Positions 31,714 to 39,837 of a DNA stretch of 64,000 nt are shown piece after piece. The first letter of the stretch is position 1. Every line of letters starts with the position of its first letter. The notes under the pieces are model-generated. The model was not told the DNA's origin and ran no database searches. It was given only the letters and a program-made list of their open reading frames with translations. A program made the position numbers and the translations under genes. Origin of the DNA: Pseudomonadota bacterium (GTDB taxonomy: Bacteria; Myxococcota_A; Polyangia; Polyangiales; Polyangiaceae). The stretch spans positions 8,937 through 72,936 of the forward strand of contig JAEYWK010000213.1 of assembly GCA_023431345.1 (NCBI GenBank). The letters are read 5' to 3'.

Positions 31714-32919
31714 TCAGGCGCGCTTCGCCACGAGCTGTGCGTAGAGGCGCGCCGTTTGCTTGGCGATGCTCGCCCAGGCGAACTTCTCTTCGACGCGCTG
31801 ACGACCCGCTTCACCCATCCGCTTGGCGAGCGCCGGATCCGCGCAGAGCTCGTTCACGCGCGTGGCGAGGGCCCGGGCAAAACCTTCGCGGTCTTTCGGG
31901 GCGCCCATGGGCGTGCCGTCGGGCTCGAAGTGGACGAGGTAGCCGGTGCTGCCGTCTTCGACCACTTCGGGGATGCCGCCGACGGCGGAGGCGACGACGG
32001 GCGCGCCGCAGGCCATGGCCTCGAGGTTCACGATGCCGAACGGTTCGTAAATGGACGGGCACACGAAGACGCGCGCGTGCGACAGCACTTGGATCAGCTC
32101 CGGCCGCGGCATCATCTTCTGGATCCAGAGCAGCCCGCCGCGCTCGGCCTCGATGCTCTTGACGAGGGCTTCGCACTCTTGCTTGAGGTCAGGTGTGTCG
32201 GGCTCTCCGGCGCAGAGCACGAGCCGAACGTTCTTGTCGATGTGCCGCGCGGCCTCGAGCAGGTGCACGATGCCTTTTTGGCGCGTGACGCGGCCCACGA
32301 ACACGGCGTAGGGCGTCGCCGGATCGATGCCGAGCCGATCGAGCACGTGCGTGGCCGAATCACGCTGGTATTCGCTCAGATCGATGCCGTTGTAGATGAT
32401 GTGCACCCGGCTCGGATCGACCGACGGATACGCCTTGAGGATGTCGCGCTTCATGCCGCTCGACACCGCGATCACGGCGTCGGCGCTCTCGATCGCGGTG
32501 CGCTCGCAGAAGCTCGAGATGGCGTAGCCGCCCGCGAGCTGCTCCGCCTTCCACGGACGCAGCGGCTCGAGGCTGTGCGAGGTCATCACGTGAGGGATGC
32601 CGTACATGAGCTTGGCGAGGTGCCCCGCGAAGTTCGCGTACCAGGTGTGCGTGTGCACCAGCTCGGAGCCCGCGACGTCTTTGGCCATCGCCAGGTCGAT
32701 CGACAACGTGCGCAGGGCCGCCAGCTCGGGCGCGCTGCCGTCGAGCGCGCTCCACGACTTGTAGCTGCCCTTCACCTCGGACGCCCGGCGCTCGGCGCCG
32801 AAGCAATAGACGCCGAGGTCGACCTCACGCGCCAGCTCGCGGGCCAAGTATTCGACGTGCACGCCCGCGCCGCCGTAAATCTCTGGCGGATATTCCCGCG
32901 AAAGGAGGGCGACCTTCAC
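31714..32919 (-). CDS. glgA: GT4 glycogen synthase (actinobacterial GlgA/GlgM type)
   Basis: Transfers glucose from an ADP-glucose donor for glycogen or alpha-glucan synthesis (or maltose-1-phosphate synthesis in the GlgM branch), about 401 aa, cytoplasm. N-terminal SREYPPEIYGGAGVHVEYLARELA, HTHTWYANFAGHLAKLMYGIPHVMT, and the GT4 donor-binding block FVCPSIYEPFGIVNLEAMACGAPVVAS with catalytic Glu. Shorter than E. coli GlgA (about 477), and the family pattern is that of the Corynebacterium/Mycobacterium-type enzyme. The ATG overlaps the glgC stop by 4 bp (ATGA). Together they form an ADP-glucose to glucan route; glgB, glgE and glgX are not in the window. Confidence 0.92.
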   Translation of the reverse strand: MKVALLSREYPPEIYGGAGVHVEYLARELAREVDLGVYCFGAERRASEVKGSYKSWSALDGSAPELAALRTLSIDLAMAKDVAGSELVHTHTWYANFAGHLAKLMYGIPHVMTSHSLEPLRPWKAEQLAGGYAISSFCERTAIESADAVIAVSSGMKRDILKAYPSVDPSRVHIIYNGIDLSEYQRDSATHVLDRLGIDPATPYAVFVGRVTRQKGIVHLLEAARHIDKNVRLVLCAGEPDTPDLKQECEALVKSIEAERGGLLWIQKMMPRPELIQVLSHARVFVCPSIYEPFGIVNLEAMACGAPVVASAVGGIPEVVEDGSTGYLVHFEPDGTPMGAPKDREGFARALATRVNELCADPALAKRMGEAGRQRVEEKFAWASIAKQTARLYAQLVAKRA

Positions 32920-34166
32920 TTGACGCTCGGTGCCGGGATGACGTCGCCCTTGCCGAGGACGACCACGCCGTTGTCACTGACGGTGTAGCCGCGCGCGCGA
33001 TCTTCTTCGAGGTCGACACCGATGCGGGCGCCGGGCGGCACCACGATGCCCTTGTCGAGGATGGCGCGCTTGACGATCGCGTGACGACCGATGGTCACGC
33101 CGTTCATCAGCACCGAGTCTTCGACGTTGGCGTACGAGTGGACGTTCACGCCCGGCGACAAGATCGAGCGGCGCACGGTGCCGCCGGACACGATCGCGCC
33201 CGCGCTGACCATCGAGTCGAAAGCGGAGCCGCGGCGCCCCTCTTCGTCGAACACGAACTTCGCCGGCGGCAGCGAGCCCATCGACGTGTGGATGGGCCAC
33301 TGGCTGTTATACAGGTTGAAGACGGGGTGCACGCTGATCAGATCCATCTGCGCGTCGTAGTAGCTGTCGAGCGTCCCCACGTCGCGCCAGTAGCCGCTGT
33401 CACGCTCGGTGGAGCCGGGCACCTTATTTTGAGCAAAATCGTAGACCGCGGCCATGCCGGAGTCGACGAGACCGGTGATGATGTTGCCGCCCATGTCGTG
33501 GGCGCTGTCTTTGTTCTCCGCGTCGGAACGCACCGCCTCGATCAACGCGCGGGTGTTGAACACGTAGTTGCCCATCGAGGCATAGACTTCGTTGGGGCTG
33601 TCGGGGAGGCCCACGGCGTGCGCCGGCTTTTCCTGGAATTTGGCGATACGGCCGTTGCTGCCGGGCACGATGATGCCGAAGCGGAAGGCCTCGTCACGCG
33701 GCACGCGGATCGCCGCCACGGTGACCTCTGCGCCGGATTGAATGTGCGCGTCGACCATCTGCTCCGGGTCCATCCGGTAGATGTGATCCGCACCGAAGAC
33801 GCAGACGTATTCGGGGGCTTCATCGCCGATCAGGTTCAGGTTTTGATAGATGGCGTCCGCCGAGCCCTCGAACCAGCGCGGGCCGAGCCGCATCTGCGCA
33901 GGCACCGTCATCACGTAGTTGTTGAACAGCGGCGACATGCGCCAGGTCTGCGCGATGTGACGGTCGAGCGAGTGGCTCTTGTACTGCGTGAGCACGGCTA
34001 CACGGAGGTAGCGGCCGTTGACGAGGTTGCTGATCGCAAAATCGATCAAGCGATAGTTGGCACCGAAAGGGACGGCGGGCTTGGCGCGGTCGCGCGTGAG
34101 CGGCCAGAGCCGCTTTCCTTCGCCACCCGCGAGCACCATACCGAGAACATGCGGACGTTTGGCCAT
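32916..34166 (-). CDS. glgC: Glucose-1-phosphate adenylyltransferase
   Basis: Makes ADP-glucose from glucose-1-phosphate and ATP, the committed step of glycogen synthesis. About 416 aa. Nucleotide-binding MVLAGGEGKRLWPLTRDRAKPAVPFGANYRLIDFAISNLVN, DHIYRMDPEQMVDAHI, YWRDVGTLDSYYDAQMDL, and a C-terminal left-handed beta-helix (MVSAGAIVSGGTVRRSILSPG, VNVHSYANVEDSVLMNG). Starts MAKRPHVLG. Translationally coupled to the glycogen synthase. An E. coli-like allosteric site cannot be judged from this. Confidence 0.97.
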   Translation of the reverse strand: MAKRPHVLGMVLAGGEGKRLWPLTRDRAKPAVPFGANYRLIDFAISNLVNGRYLRVAVLTQYKSHSLDRHIAQTWRMSPLFNNYVMTVPAQMRLGPRWFEGSADAIYQNLNLIGDEAPEYVCVFGADHIYRMDPEQMVDAHIQSGAEVTVAAIRVPRDEAFRFGIIVPGSNGRIAKFQEKPAHAVGLPDSPNEVYASMGNYVFNTRALIEAVRSDAENKDSAHDMGGNIITGLVDSGMAAVYDFAQNKVPGSTERDSGYWRDVGTLDSYYDAQMDLISVHPVFNLYNSQWPIHTSMGSLPPAKFVFDEEGRRGSAFDSMVSAGAIVSGGTVRRSILSPGVNVHSYANVEDSVLMNGVTIGRHAIVKRAILDKGIVVPPGARIGVDLEEDRARGYTVSDNGVVVLGKGDVIPAPSVK

Positions 34167-34258
34167 GCGAAAGGCCAGAGCGTGCCCGACCTCGGGCGCC
34201 CAGGGAAGCGGGAAATTCGGCTAAAAATCTGTCTCAGCGCGTTCAGCGCGCAGCGCTC

Positions 34259-35272
34259 TCAGCGCAGCTCGAATGCGAGCCCGGTGCTGAGGAAGAGCTC
34301 GAGGCCGCTCGTGCCCGTCACGACGGCGCCTGCGTCGGAGGCTGAGAGTGATCGGAGCGGGGCACCTGCGCCGACCGCGGAATAGGAGCGCAGCACGCCG
34401 CGGCGGCCAAACGCCAAGCTGAGCCCAGCGCGGGAAATCAGCGCGAGGCCGCTTTGCCGATGAGCGATGCCCGTCGGCAGCGGCGCGGGCTCGAAGGTCA
34501 GACGTAGCGCACGCGCGGAAGCGAACGCGCTGATGTCGAGCCCCCCTCGTCGGACGAAGGTCAGGACGAGCCCCAGCTCGCCCGAGAGCGCACTGGCGCC
34601 GATGGCGCCATGGCGCGCCTGGGTCGAGAGCGCACGCCGCGCGCCGAGCGCGAGAAACCCGCCGGCGACGGGGCCGGCAGGCGCGATCGCGAACGCGTCC
34701 GCGCCGTAGTGGGTCTGCCCGCCGAGGAAATGCTCGAAGGCGAGCCGCGCCCCGAGCGCTACGTGACGCCGAGCCGGCGCGGCGGCCGGCGCGGACGGCC
34801 GTTGCTCGACGACGGCGCGCACCTCCGGGGGCGGCGCGCTGTGGGCGCTGCGGGCGCCGCGCAGCGCGAGCTCGGCCCAGCTCGCCCGCAGCAGCTCTTC
34901 GGCCGCGACCGCGAGCGCCAGAGGACGCCCGTCGGCCGGAAGCTCGGCGAGCGCCAAGTCGCGGCCGACGCGCTTGCGCGTGACCGAGTCGACCACGTCG
35001 ATGCTGTAGCGGTCGGGCTCGCCGGCGTGCGAGATCGTGACCCGCGCGAGCGGCTCGGGGGCGCTGGGCGGCGCGGACGCGCACACCTCGATGCTGGTCG
35101 GGGCCAGGCCTGCCCGGAGCTCGGAGCGAACCCGAAGCGCGAGCGGCTCCGACAGGCTGTCCGACACCGCGACCCACGGCTTGCGGCCCGAGCACTCACG
35201 CGCCGGCTCGGCCAGCGCCGACGCGGCTCGCAGCAGCAGCCCGCCCGCCAGGGCGAAGACCAACGCCTTCAA
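34259..35272 (-). CDS. Secreted outer-membrane-type protein of the second sigma cassette
   Basis: About 337 aa from a TTG at 35272. A signal peptide (KALVFALAGGLLLRAASALA) precedes an N-terminal domain CSGRKPWVAVSDSLSEPLALRVRSELRAGL...YSIDVVDSVTRKRVGRDLALAELPADGRPLALAVAAEELLRASW. A Pro-rich linker leads to a beta-barrel-like C-terminal half (ARLAFEHFLGGQTHYGADAF, GLVLTFVRRGGLDISAFASARA, ending FELR). The layout mirrors the protein at 17923. It is 56 bp after the anti-sigma stop, so probably the third gene of the cassette. Function unknown; a sensory or target OM protein is plausible. Confidence 0.72.
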   Translation of the reverse strand: MKALVFALAGGLLLRAASALAEPARECSGRKPWVAVSDSLSEPLALRVRSELRAGLAPTSIEVCASAPPSAPEPLARVTISHAGEPDRYSIDVVDSVTRKRVGRDLALAELPADGRPLALAVAAEELLRASWAELALRGARSAHSAPPPEVRAVVEQRPSAPAAAPARRHVALGARLAFEHFLGGQTHYGADAFAIAPAGPVAGGFLALGARRALSTQARHGAIGASALSGELGLVLTFVRRGGLDISAFASARALRLTFEPAPLPTGIAHRQSGLALISRAGLSLAFGRRGVLRSYSAVGAGAPLRSLSASDAGAVVTGTSGLELFLSTGLAFELR

Positions 35273-35328
35273 GGGTGCGTGAGCCTAACAGAACCGCCGC
35301 ACCCATGGCCGGCGAATGGCTAAGGGCC

Positions 35329-36405
35329 CTAACGAGCACCGCAACGCGCGGCGACGGCGCCCGCGTGCACCCCCGCCGGATAAGCGGCGAGGTAACGATC
35401 GCGGCTGCGCGCGCAAGCGGCGAAGTTACCTTGAGCCGCGTAAGCGGAGACGAGACGTGCCAGCGCGTCTTCCCGAAAGCTGGGCCCCAGGTTCGACGCG
35501 AGCGCGCGCTCGAGGGCCGCGACGGCGCCGGCGCGATCACCCAGCCGGTCCATGCGCAGCCGGCCGAGCTCGAACAGCGCGAGGCTCGCCCGCGCGTCGG
35601 CGGGGTGCTTTTGCAGTAGCTCTTCGTACGCGCGCGCAGCGGCCGCAGCATCTCCGGCGCGGCGGTGCTCGCCCGCCCTTTCGAACAGCTCCCGCGCGCT
35701 GGGAGCTGTCGCGCGAGGCTCGGCCCGGCTCGCTGAGGCGCTGGCGTTCGGCGCCGCGCTCGGCGCGGAAAGCGCGCTCGAAAAGGGATGGGCAGAAGCT
35801 GGGCTCGCGGCGGCATCGCCTTCGCGGCTCTGGATCCAGCTTTGGCCGGCGGCCACGCGCGCGACGACGCCGGGGCGACGCCGGCTCTCGACGTCGACCA
35901 CGCCGCGCTGCACCGCTACCTCCACGCGAGGCAGCGCGCCATCGCCGCGCGTCACGGTGAACGCGGTGCCCACCACTCGCACCTCCACGTCGCCTGCGAC
36001 GACGCTGAAGCTGCGCTCCGGGTGGTGGCTGACATCACACCTCACGGCGCCGCGCGCCAGCTGCAGCGTCACGCGAGACGACTTGCTGCCGCGCACCTCG
36101 ACCTCACTGTCGGCCTGGAGCTCGAGCGAAGAGCCGTCACTCAGCCGCACCGCTAGCGGCTGGGCCGCCGTCTGCAGCTTGGCGTCAGCCGACATGGCGC
36201 GCGCCGAACGCGGTGCCGCCCCTTGCTCAGTCCCCACCGCGAGCCAGAGCCCGGCGGCTCCTGCCAGCGCGAGCGCCACGCCGCCCGCCCACAAAACCCC
36301 GCGCTTCCTGCGCGCTTCGAGGCGCTCGGCAACGGCGCCCCACAGACGCTCGACGCGCGCGTCGCTCACCTCGGGCTCGACGAAGCGGCGGGGCTCGGCG
36401 CTCAT
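35329..36405 (-). CDS. FecR-domain anti-sigma factor with C-terminal TPR
   Basis: About 358 aa. Cytoplasmic N-terminus (about 35 residues), transmembrane helix about 36-57 (VLWAGGVALALAGAAGLWLAV), then a FecR domain at about 80-190 with SDGSSLELQADSEVEVRGSKSSRVTLQLARGAVRCDVSHHPERSFSVVAGDVEVRVVGTAFTV. An Ala/Ser spacer is followed by TPR helices (LFERAGEHRRAGDAAAAARAYEELLQKHPADARASLALFELGR) and a Cys pair near the end. Overlaps the sigma gene by 4 bp (ATGA). Predicted to transmit a periplasmic signal to the sigma factor. FecR plus TPR is common in myxobacterial anti-sigma proteins. Confidence 0.85.
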   Translation of the reverse strand: MSAEPRRFVEPEVSDARVERLWGAVAERLEARRKRGVLWAGGVALALAGAAGLWLAVGTEQGAAPRSARAMSADAKLQTAAQPLAVRLSDGSSLELQADSEVEVRGSKSSRVTLQLARGAVRCDVSHHPERSFSVVAGDVEVRVVGTAFTVTRGDGALPRVEVAVQRGVVDVESRRRPGVVARVAAGQSWIQSREGDAAASPASAHPFSSALSAPSAAPNASASASRAEPRATAPSARELFERAGEHRRAGDAAAAARAYEELLQKHPADARASLALFELGRLRMDRLGDRAGAVAALERALASNLGPSFREDALARLVSAYAAQGNFAACARSRDRYLAAYPAGVHAGAVAARCGAR

Positions 36406-37001
36406 GGCTTACGAGCTCTCTCCAAGCGGGCTTCGGCGGCGTTGAGCCGCCGCTTGACGGTCGACACGCTGATGCCCATCCGCTCCGCGATCTCGGGCAC
36501 CTCCAAGCGCTCGACGCGCCTGAGCACGAGCGCGATGCGTTCTTCGATCGGTAGCTTCTCGAGCAAGGCGTACACCGAGCGAAGCTCGGCGGCGATGTCG
36601 GGCGGCGCGCTGCTGCCGATCACGTCGTCGACCTCGATCGGGTGCGAAGCGCGGAGGCCCAGGCGCGTCTGGAGACGCCGGCGTCGCAAGCGCTTGCCCG
36701 CCGTGCGCACGACGATCGACGAGAGCCAGGCTTGGAAGGCTTGCGGATTGCTCAGGCGATCGAGGCGCTCGAAGGCGTAGAGGAAGCTGTCTTGCACCAA
36801 GTCGTCGATCTCGCCATCGTAGGGCATGATGCGGTAGGCGAGGCCGAGCGCGAGCCGCGCGTAGCGCCGAAAGAGCGCCTCGCGCGCCCACGGCTCGCCG
36901 GCGCGCGTCGCCAGCACGAGCTCCGCGTCGCTGGGAGTCACGCGAGGGCTCGACGAATCGACCGCGCGAACCGCGGGCACGAGCCTGGTTACGGTTGCCA
37001 T
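36402..37001 (-). CDS. ECF RNA polymerase sigma factor
   Basis: About 199 aa from ATG 37001, whose GGAGG lies unusually close to the start (2 bp spacing). A TTG at 37037 would add 12 residues and is the alternative. Region 2 is LFRRYARLALGLAYRIMPYDGEIDDLVQDSFLYAFERLDRLSNPQAFQAWLSSIVVRTAGKRLRRRR. Region 4 is LEKLPIEERIALVLRRVERLEVPEIAERMGISVSTVKRRLNAAEARL. Cassette order is sigma, FecR/TPR anti-sigma, OM-type protein; the other cassette (17.2-18.9 kb) has the OM gene upstream instead. Confidence 0.94.
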   Translation of the reverse strand: MATVTRLVPAVRAVDSSSPRVTPSDAELVLATRAGEPWAREALFRRYARLALGLAYRIMPYDGEIDDLVQDSFLYAFERLDRLSNPQAFQAWLSSIVVRTAGKRLRRRRLQTRLGLRASHPIEVDDVIGSSAPPDIAAELRSVYALLEKLPIEERIALVLRRVERLEVPEIAERMGISVSTVKRRLNAAEARLERARKP

Positions 37002-37220
37002 CACCTCCGCCGCGCTTCGGGTCGGCGCCGCGGCCAACCCCCAGAATATCGCAGTCTAGGCGGAACCAGACATCGGATTCCGACCTCGCTGGATGTAGGT
37101 CGCAGGGAGTCATGTGTGAGCTGAGCCAGGAGGGCGTTTCCCTGAGGTACGTACCCTGGCGGCGGCCGCACAGCTCACGAGCTCGTGACAACGGCGAGCG
37201 CCTGCCGGCAAACTCTCGAC

Positions 37221-38201
37221 ATGGCTCGTTTCGTGCTCGCCAGCCGCGGGCTGACTCGCTTCGCCTGGGCCGGGAGCGGCTTGGGCCTCGCGCTGCTCGT
37301 TGGCTGCGGAGATTCGTCGCCGACGGGCTCTGCGGGCGGTGGGGCGAGCTTCGGAGGAGCGGCGGCGGGCCAAGCGCCGGTAGCGGCCGCAGGCGCCGAC
37401 GTCGCCGGCAGCGCTTCCGGCGCAGCGCCGGGCGCAGGGGGCGCCATGGGCGGGTCCGCGGGCGGCGCATCAGCGGGAGCCGGCGGCAGCGCAGACGCAG
37501 GTGGCGGCGCCGGTGCGGCGGGAGGTGTCCCCACGTCTCCGCTCGGCGGCGCCGGCGCGGGCGGGTCATCGGATCCGGGCGGAGCTGGCGGAAGCAGCGG
37601 CGCAGCCGGCAACGACGCGGGCAAGGTGACGCTGTTCGACGGCACCGGTCTGTCGCAGTGGCGCTCTCGAGCTGGCGGCGAGACCGCACCCTGGACGGCG
37701 ACGTCCGACTACTTCGCGGTCGCACCCAACTCGGGCGACCTCGTCACGCGCGACGCGTTCGGCGATATCAAGCTGCACGTCGAGTTCTGGGTGCCAGCCA
37801 CCGACGCCGCCAACGCCGAGCAAGATCGCGGCAACAGCGGCATCTACCTCCAGGGTCGCTACGAGGTGCAGGTGCTCGACTCGTACGAGCACCCGCTCGA
37901 GGGCGCGAACGACTGCGCGGCGATCTACGAGCTGAAGAACGCCGACGTGAACGCAGCAGAGCCGCCCGGCACGTGGCAAACCTACGAAATCGAGTTCCGC
38001 GCCCCGCGCTGGAGCGGCAACCAGAAGGTCGAGAACGCGCGCGTCAGCGTGGTTTGGAACGGCCAAGTCGCGCACGCGAACGTCGAGGTGCCCGCGCCGA
38101 CGCGGCTCGGCGATGCGGAGGCGCCCGGCGACGCGCCGCTTCGCCTACAAGACCACGGGCACGCCGTTCGCTATCGAAACGTCTGGCTGCAGCGCCGGTG
38201 A
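37221..38201 (+). CDS. Surface lipoprotein with DUF1080 (3-keto-disaccharide hydrolase-like) domain
   Basis: About 326 aa from ATG 37221. Lipobox ALLVGC precedes an approximately 110-residue Gly/Ala/Ser-rich stalk, then a DUF1080 domain: VTLFDGTGLSQWRSRAG, WTATSDYFAVAPNSGDLVTRDAFGDIKLHVEFWVPA, QDRGNSGIYLQGRYEVQVLDSYEH, PGTWQTYEIEFRAPRW and LRLQDHGHAVRYRNVWLQ. This family covers 3-keto-disaccharide hydrolases and related glycan-binding or cleaving secreted enzymes, with a jelly-roll fold. Predicted outer-membrane surface location for glycan scavenging. The stalk style matches the protein at 29617. Confidence 0.9.
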   Translation: MARFVLASRGLTRFAWAGSGLGLALLVGCGDSSPTGSAGGGASFGGAAAGQAPVAAAGADVAGSASGAAPGAGGAMGGSAGGASAGAGGSADAGGGAGAAGGVPTSPLGGAGAGGSSDPGGAGGSSGAAGNDAGKVTLFDGTGLSQWRSRAGGETAPWTATSDYFAVAPNSGDLVTRDAFGDIKLHVEFWVPATDAANAEQDRGNSGIYLQGRYEVQVLDSYEHPLEGANDCAAIYELKNADVNAAEPPGTWQTYEIEFRAPRWSGNQKVENARVSVVWNGQVAHANVEVPAPTRLGDAEAPGDAPLRLQDHGHAVRYRNVWLQRR

Positions 38202-38246
38202 CGTGCGGAGCGCGGGCGACCCAACCGCGGAGTCGTCGCGGCGATG

Positions 38247-38918
38247 TCAGTACGGGTTGTCGGCCGGCGCGGGGGCGGCGGGCGCTGCGACGGGCGGCGC
38301 GGCAGGCGGCGTGACGACCGGCGGCGCGGCAGGCGGCGTGACGACCGGCGGCGCTGGCCTCGCGACGAGCGACGACGGCTTGGCGACGGGCTGCTGAGCT
38401 GTCGCCGCTCGCGGTTTGGCGGGCGAGGAGACGACCGGCGCGGCCACACGCGGCGGCTCGGGCGGTACGACCGAGGACGCGGGAGCAGGCTCCGAAGCTG
38501 GCGCGGGAGCAGCCGGCGATCGCGGCGCGCTCTCCGCCGGCGCGCTCTCGGGCTCGCTCGTCGACGGGGCTTCGGAGCTTTGGCCGCTCGAAGCTGCCGC
38601 GGGCTCCGCGGCAGCGCCCGGCTCACCCGAGGTCACCTCGCGGAAATGCGTGAGCACGTAGGCCGCGACCAGCACCAACAGCGCGCCGCCCACGACCTTG
38701 ACGACCAGGGGAACGCCGGCTGGCTTGACTGGCGTGGCCGGCACGTCACGCGCGCTGTCTTCGCCTTCACTGCGGCTCGGCTCGAGCGCGCGCGCGCGAA
38801 TCCGCGCCGGCTCCTCGCGCCGCTCGGGCAACCCGCGCTCACGGGCTCGAGCGGCGCGATCACGTCCGGCTCTGCGCTCGCCGCGCGAGCCCTTCGAACC
38901 GGAGCGCTTGGCCACCAA
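38247..38918 (-). CDS. Single-pass membrane protein with Pro/Ala-rich tail, at the tail of the atp operon
   Basis: About 223 aa; the TTG start at 38918 comes directly after the atpG TGA. The N-terminus is strongly basic (GSKGSRGERRAGRDRAARAR), one transmembrane segment lies at about residue 70-90 (VVKVVGGALLVLVAAYVLTH), and the rest is a Ser/Glu/Ala/Pro-rich tail with PPVVTPPAA repeats at the C-terminal end. No domain recognised. Cotranscription with ATP synthase genes is likely, but a role in ATP synthase is not supported by sequence. Confidence 0.6.
   Translation of the reverse strand: MVAKRSGSKGSRGERRAGRDRAARARERGLPERREEPARIRARALEPSRSEGEDSARDVPATPVKPAGVPLVVKVVGGALLVLVAAYVLTHFREVTSGEPGAAAEPAAASSGQSSEAPSTSEPESAPAESAPRSPAAPAPASEPAPASSVVPPEPPRVAAPVVSSPAKPRAATAQQPVAKPSSLVARPAPPVVTPPAAPPVVTPPAAPPVAAPAAPAPADNPY
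38293..38355. repeat. 27-bp tandem repeats encoding PPVVTPPAA
   Basis: Two perfect copies of a 27-bp unit plus a partial third (GGCGGCGCT) near the end of the membrane protein gene; minus-strand translation gives PPVVTPPAAPPVVTPPAAPP. In-frame length variation would be tolerated. Confidence 0.75.
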
Positions 38919-39833
38919 TCAGTCCTTCAGCGCTTCGGCGCCGCCGATGATTTCCATCAGCTCGGTGGTGATGGCGGCCTGACGCGCGCGGTTGTACTGG
39001 AGCGTGAGCTGCCCGATCACCTCCGAGGCGTTCTTGGTCGCGGAGTCCATCGCGGTCATGCGCGCGCCGAGCTCGGACGCCATCGACTCGTAGAGCGCGC
39101 GCAGCAGCGAGATCTCTACGTACATTGGCACCAGCCGCTCGAGCAGCGCTTCCTTGCTCGGCTCGAACAAGAACTCGTCGGGGTTGACGAGCGCGGTTGC
39201 CTCGTCGCCCTTGCCTTCAGCCGGCTGGGTGGGGGCGAGCGGGAACAGCGGCTCCACCACGACCTTCTGGGTCATGGCGCTCTTGAACTCGTTGTAAACG
39301 ACCTGAATCGAGTCGACCTCGCCCTTCAAGAACGGGCCGAGCACCTTGCGCGCCACCACTCGGGCCGTCTCTGCTTCCAGCTTCTCCCAAATACCGGAGA
39401 AGACGTGAAACAGCGGGATCTTACGGCGCTGGTAGAAGTCACGACCCTTGCGACCGATCACGGCGAGGTGCACGGTTTGGCCTTCGGCCTCGCGCGCGCG
39501 GCGCTCGCGCTCGGCGGCGCGCAAGATGTTGGTGTTGAAGGCGCCGCACTGACCGCGATCGCTGGTGATGACCAAGAGCAGCACGCTCTTGACCGGACGA
39601 CGCGTGAGCAGCGGATGAGCGGACTCAGTGCCCGACTCCTCCTCTTCGACCGCGCCCGCCGCCGTGACCTCGGCCAGCACCTTCGCCGTCTGTACCGCGT
39701 ACGGGCGGAGCGCCACGATGCGCTGCTGAGCGCGCGTCAGACGAGCACCCGCGACCATCTTCATGGCGCGCGTGATCTTCTGCGTGCTCTTCACGCTCGC
39801 GATGCGTTTACGAATCTGCTTGAGGTTCGCCAA
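38919..39833 (-). CDS. atpG: ATP synthase F1 subunit gamma
   Basis: About 304 aa, central rotor shaft. N-terminal helix MANLKQIRKRIASVKSTQKITRAMKMVAGARLTRAQ, then LLLVITSDRGQCGAFNTNI (family consensus SDRGLCGGLN), and C-terminal helix LYESMASELGARMTAMDSATKNASEVIGQLTLQYNRARQAAITTELMEIIGGAEAL. An insertion in the middle (PLFPLAPTQPAEGKGDEATALVNPDEFLFEPSK) is slightly longer than usual. Directly follows atpA by 4 bp. Homologues of gamma normally precede atpD, which is absent here. Confidence 0.97.
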   Translation of the reverse strand: MANLKQIRKRIASVKSTQKITRAMKMVAGARLTRAQQRIVALRPYAVQTAKVLAEVTAAGAVEEEESGTESAHPLLTRRPVKSVLLLVITSDRGQCGAFNTNILRAAERERRAREAEGQTVHLAVIGRKGRDFYQRRKIPLFHVFSGIWEKLEAETARVVARKVLGPFLKGEVDSIQVVYNEFKSAMTQKVVVEPLFPLAPTQPAEGKGDEATALVNPDEFLFEPSKEALLERLVPMYVEISLLRALYESMASELGARMTAMDSATKNASEVIGQLTLQYNRARQAAITTELMEIIGGAEALKD

Positions 39834-39837
39834 AGGC

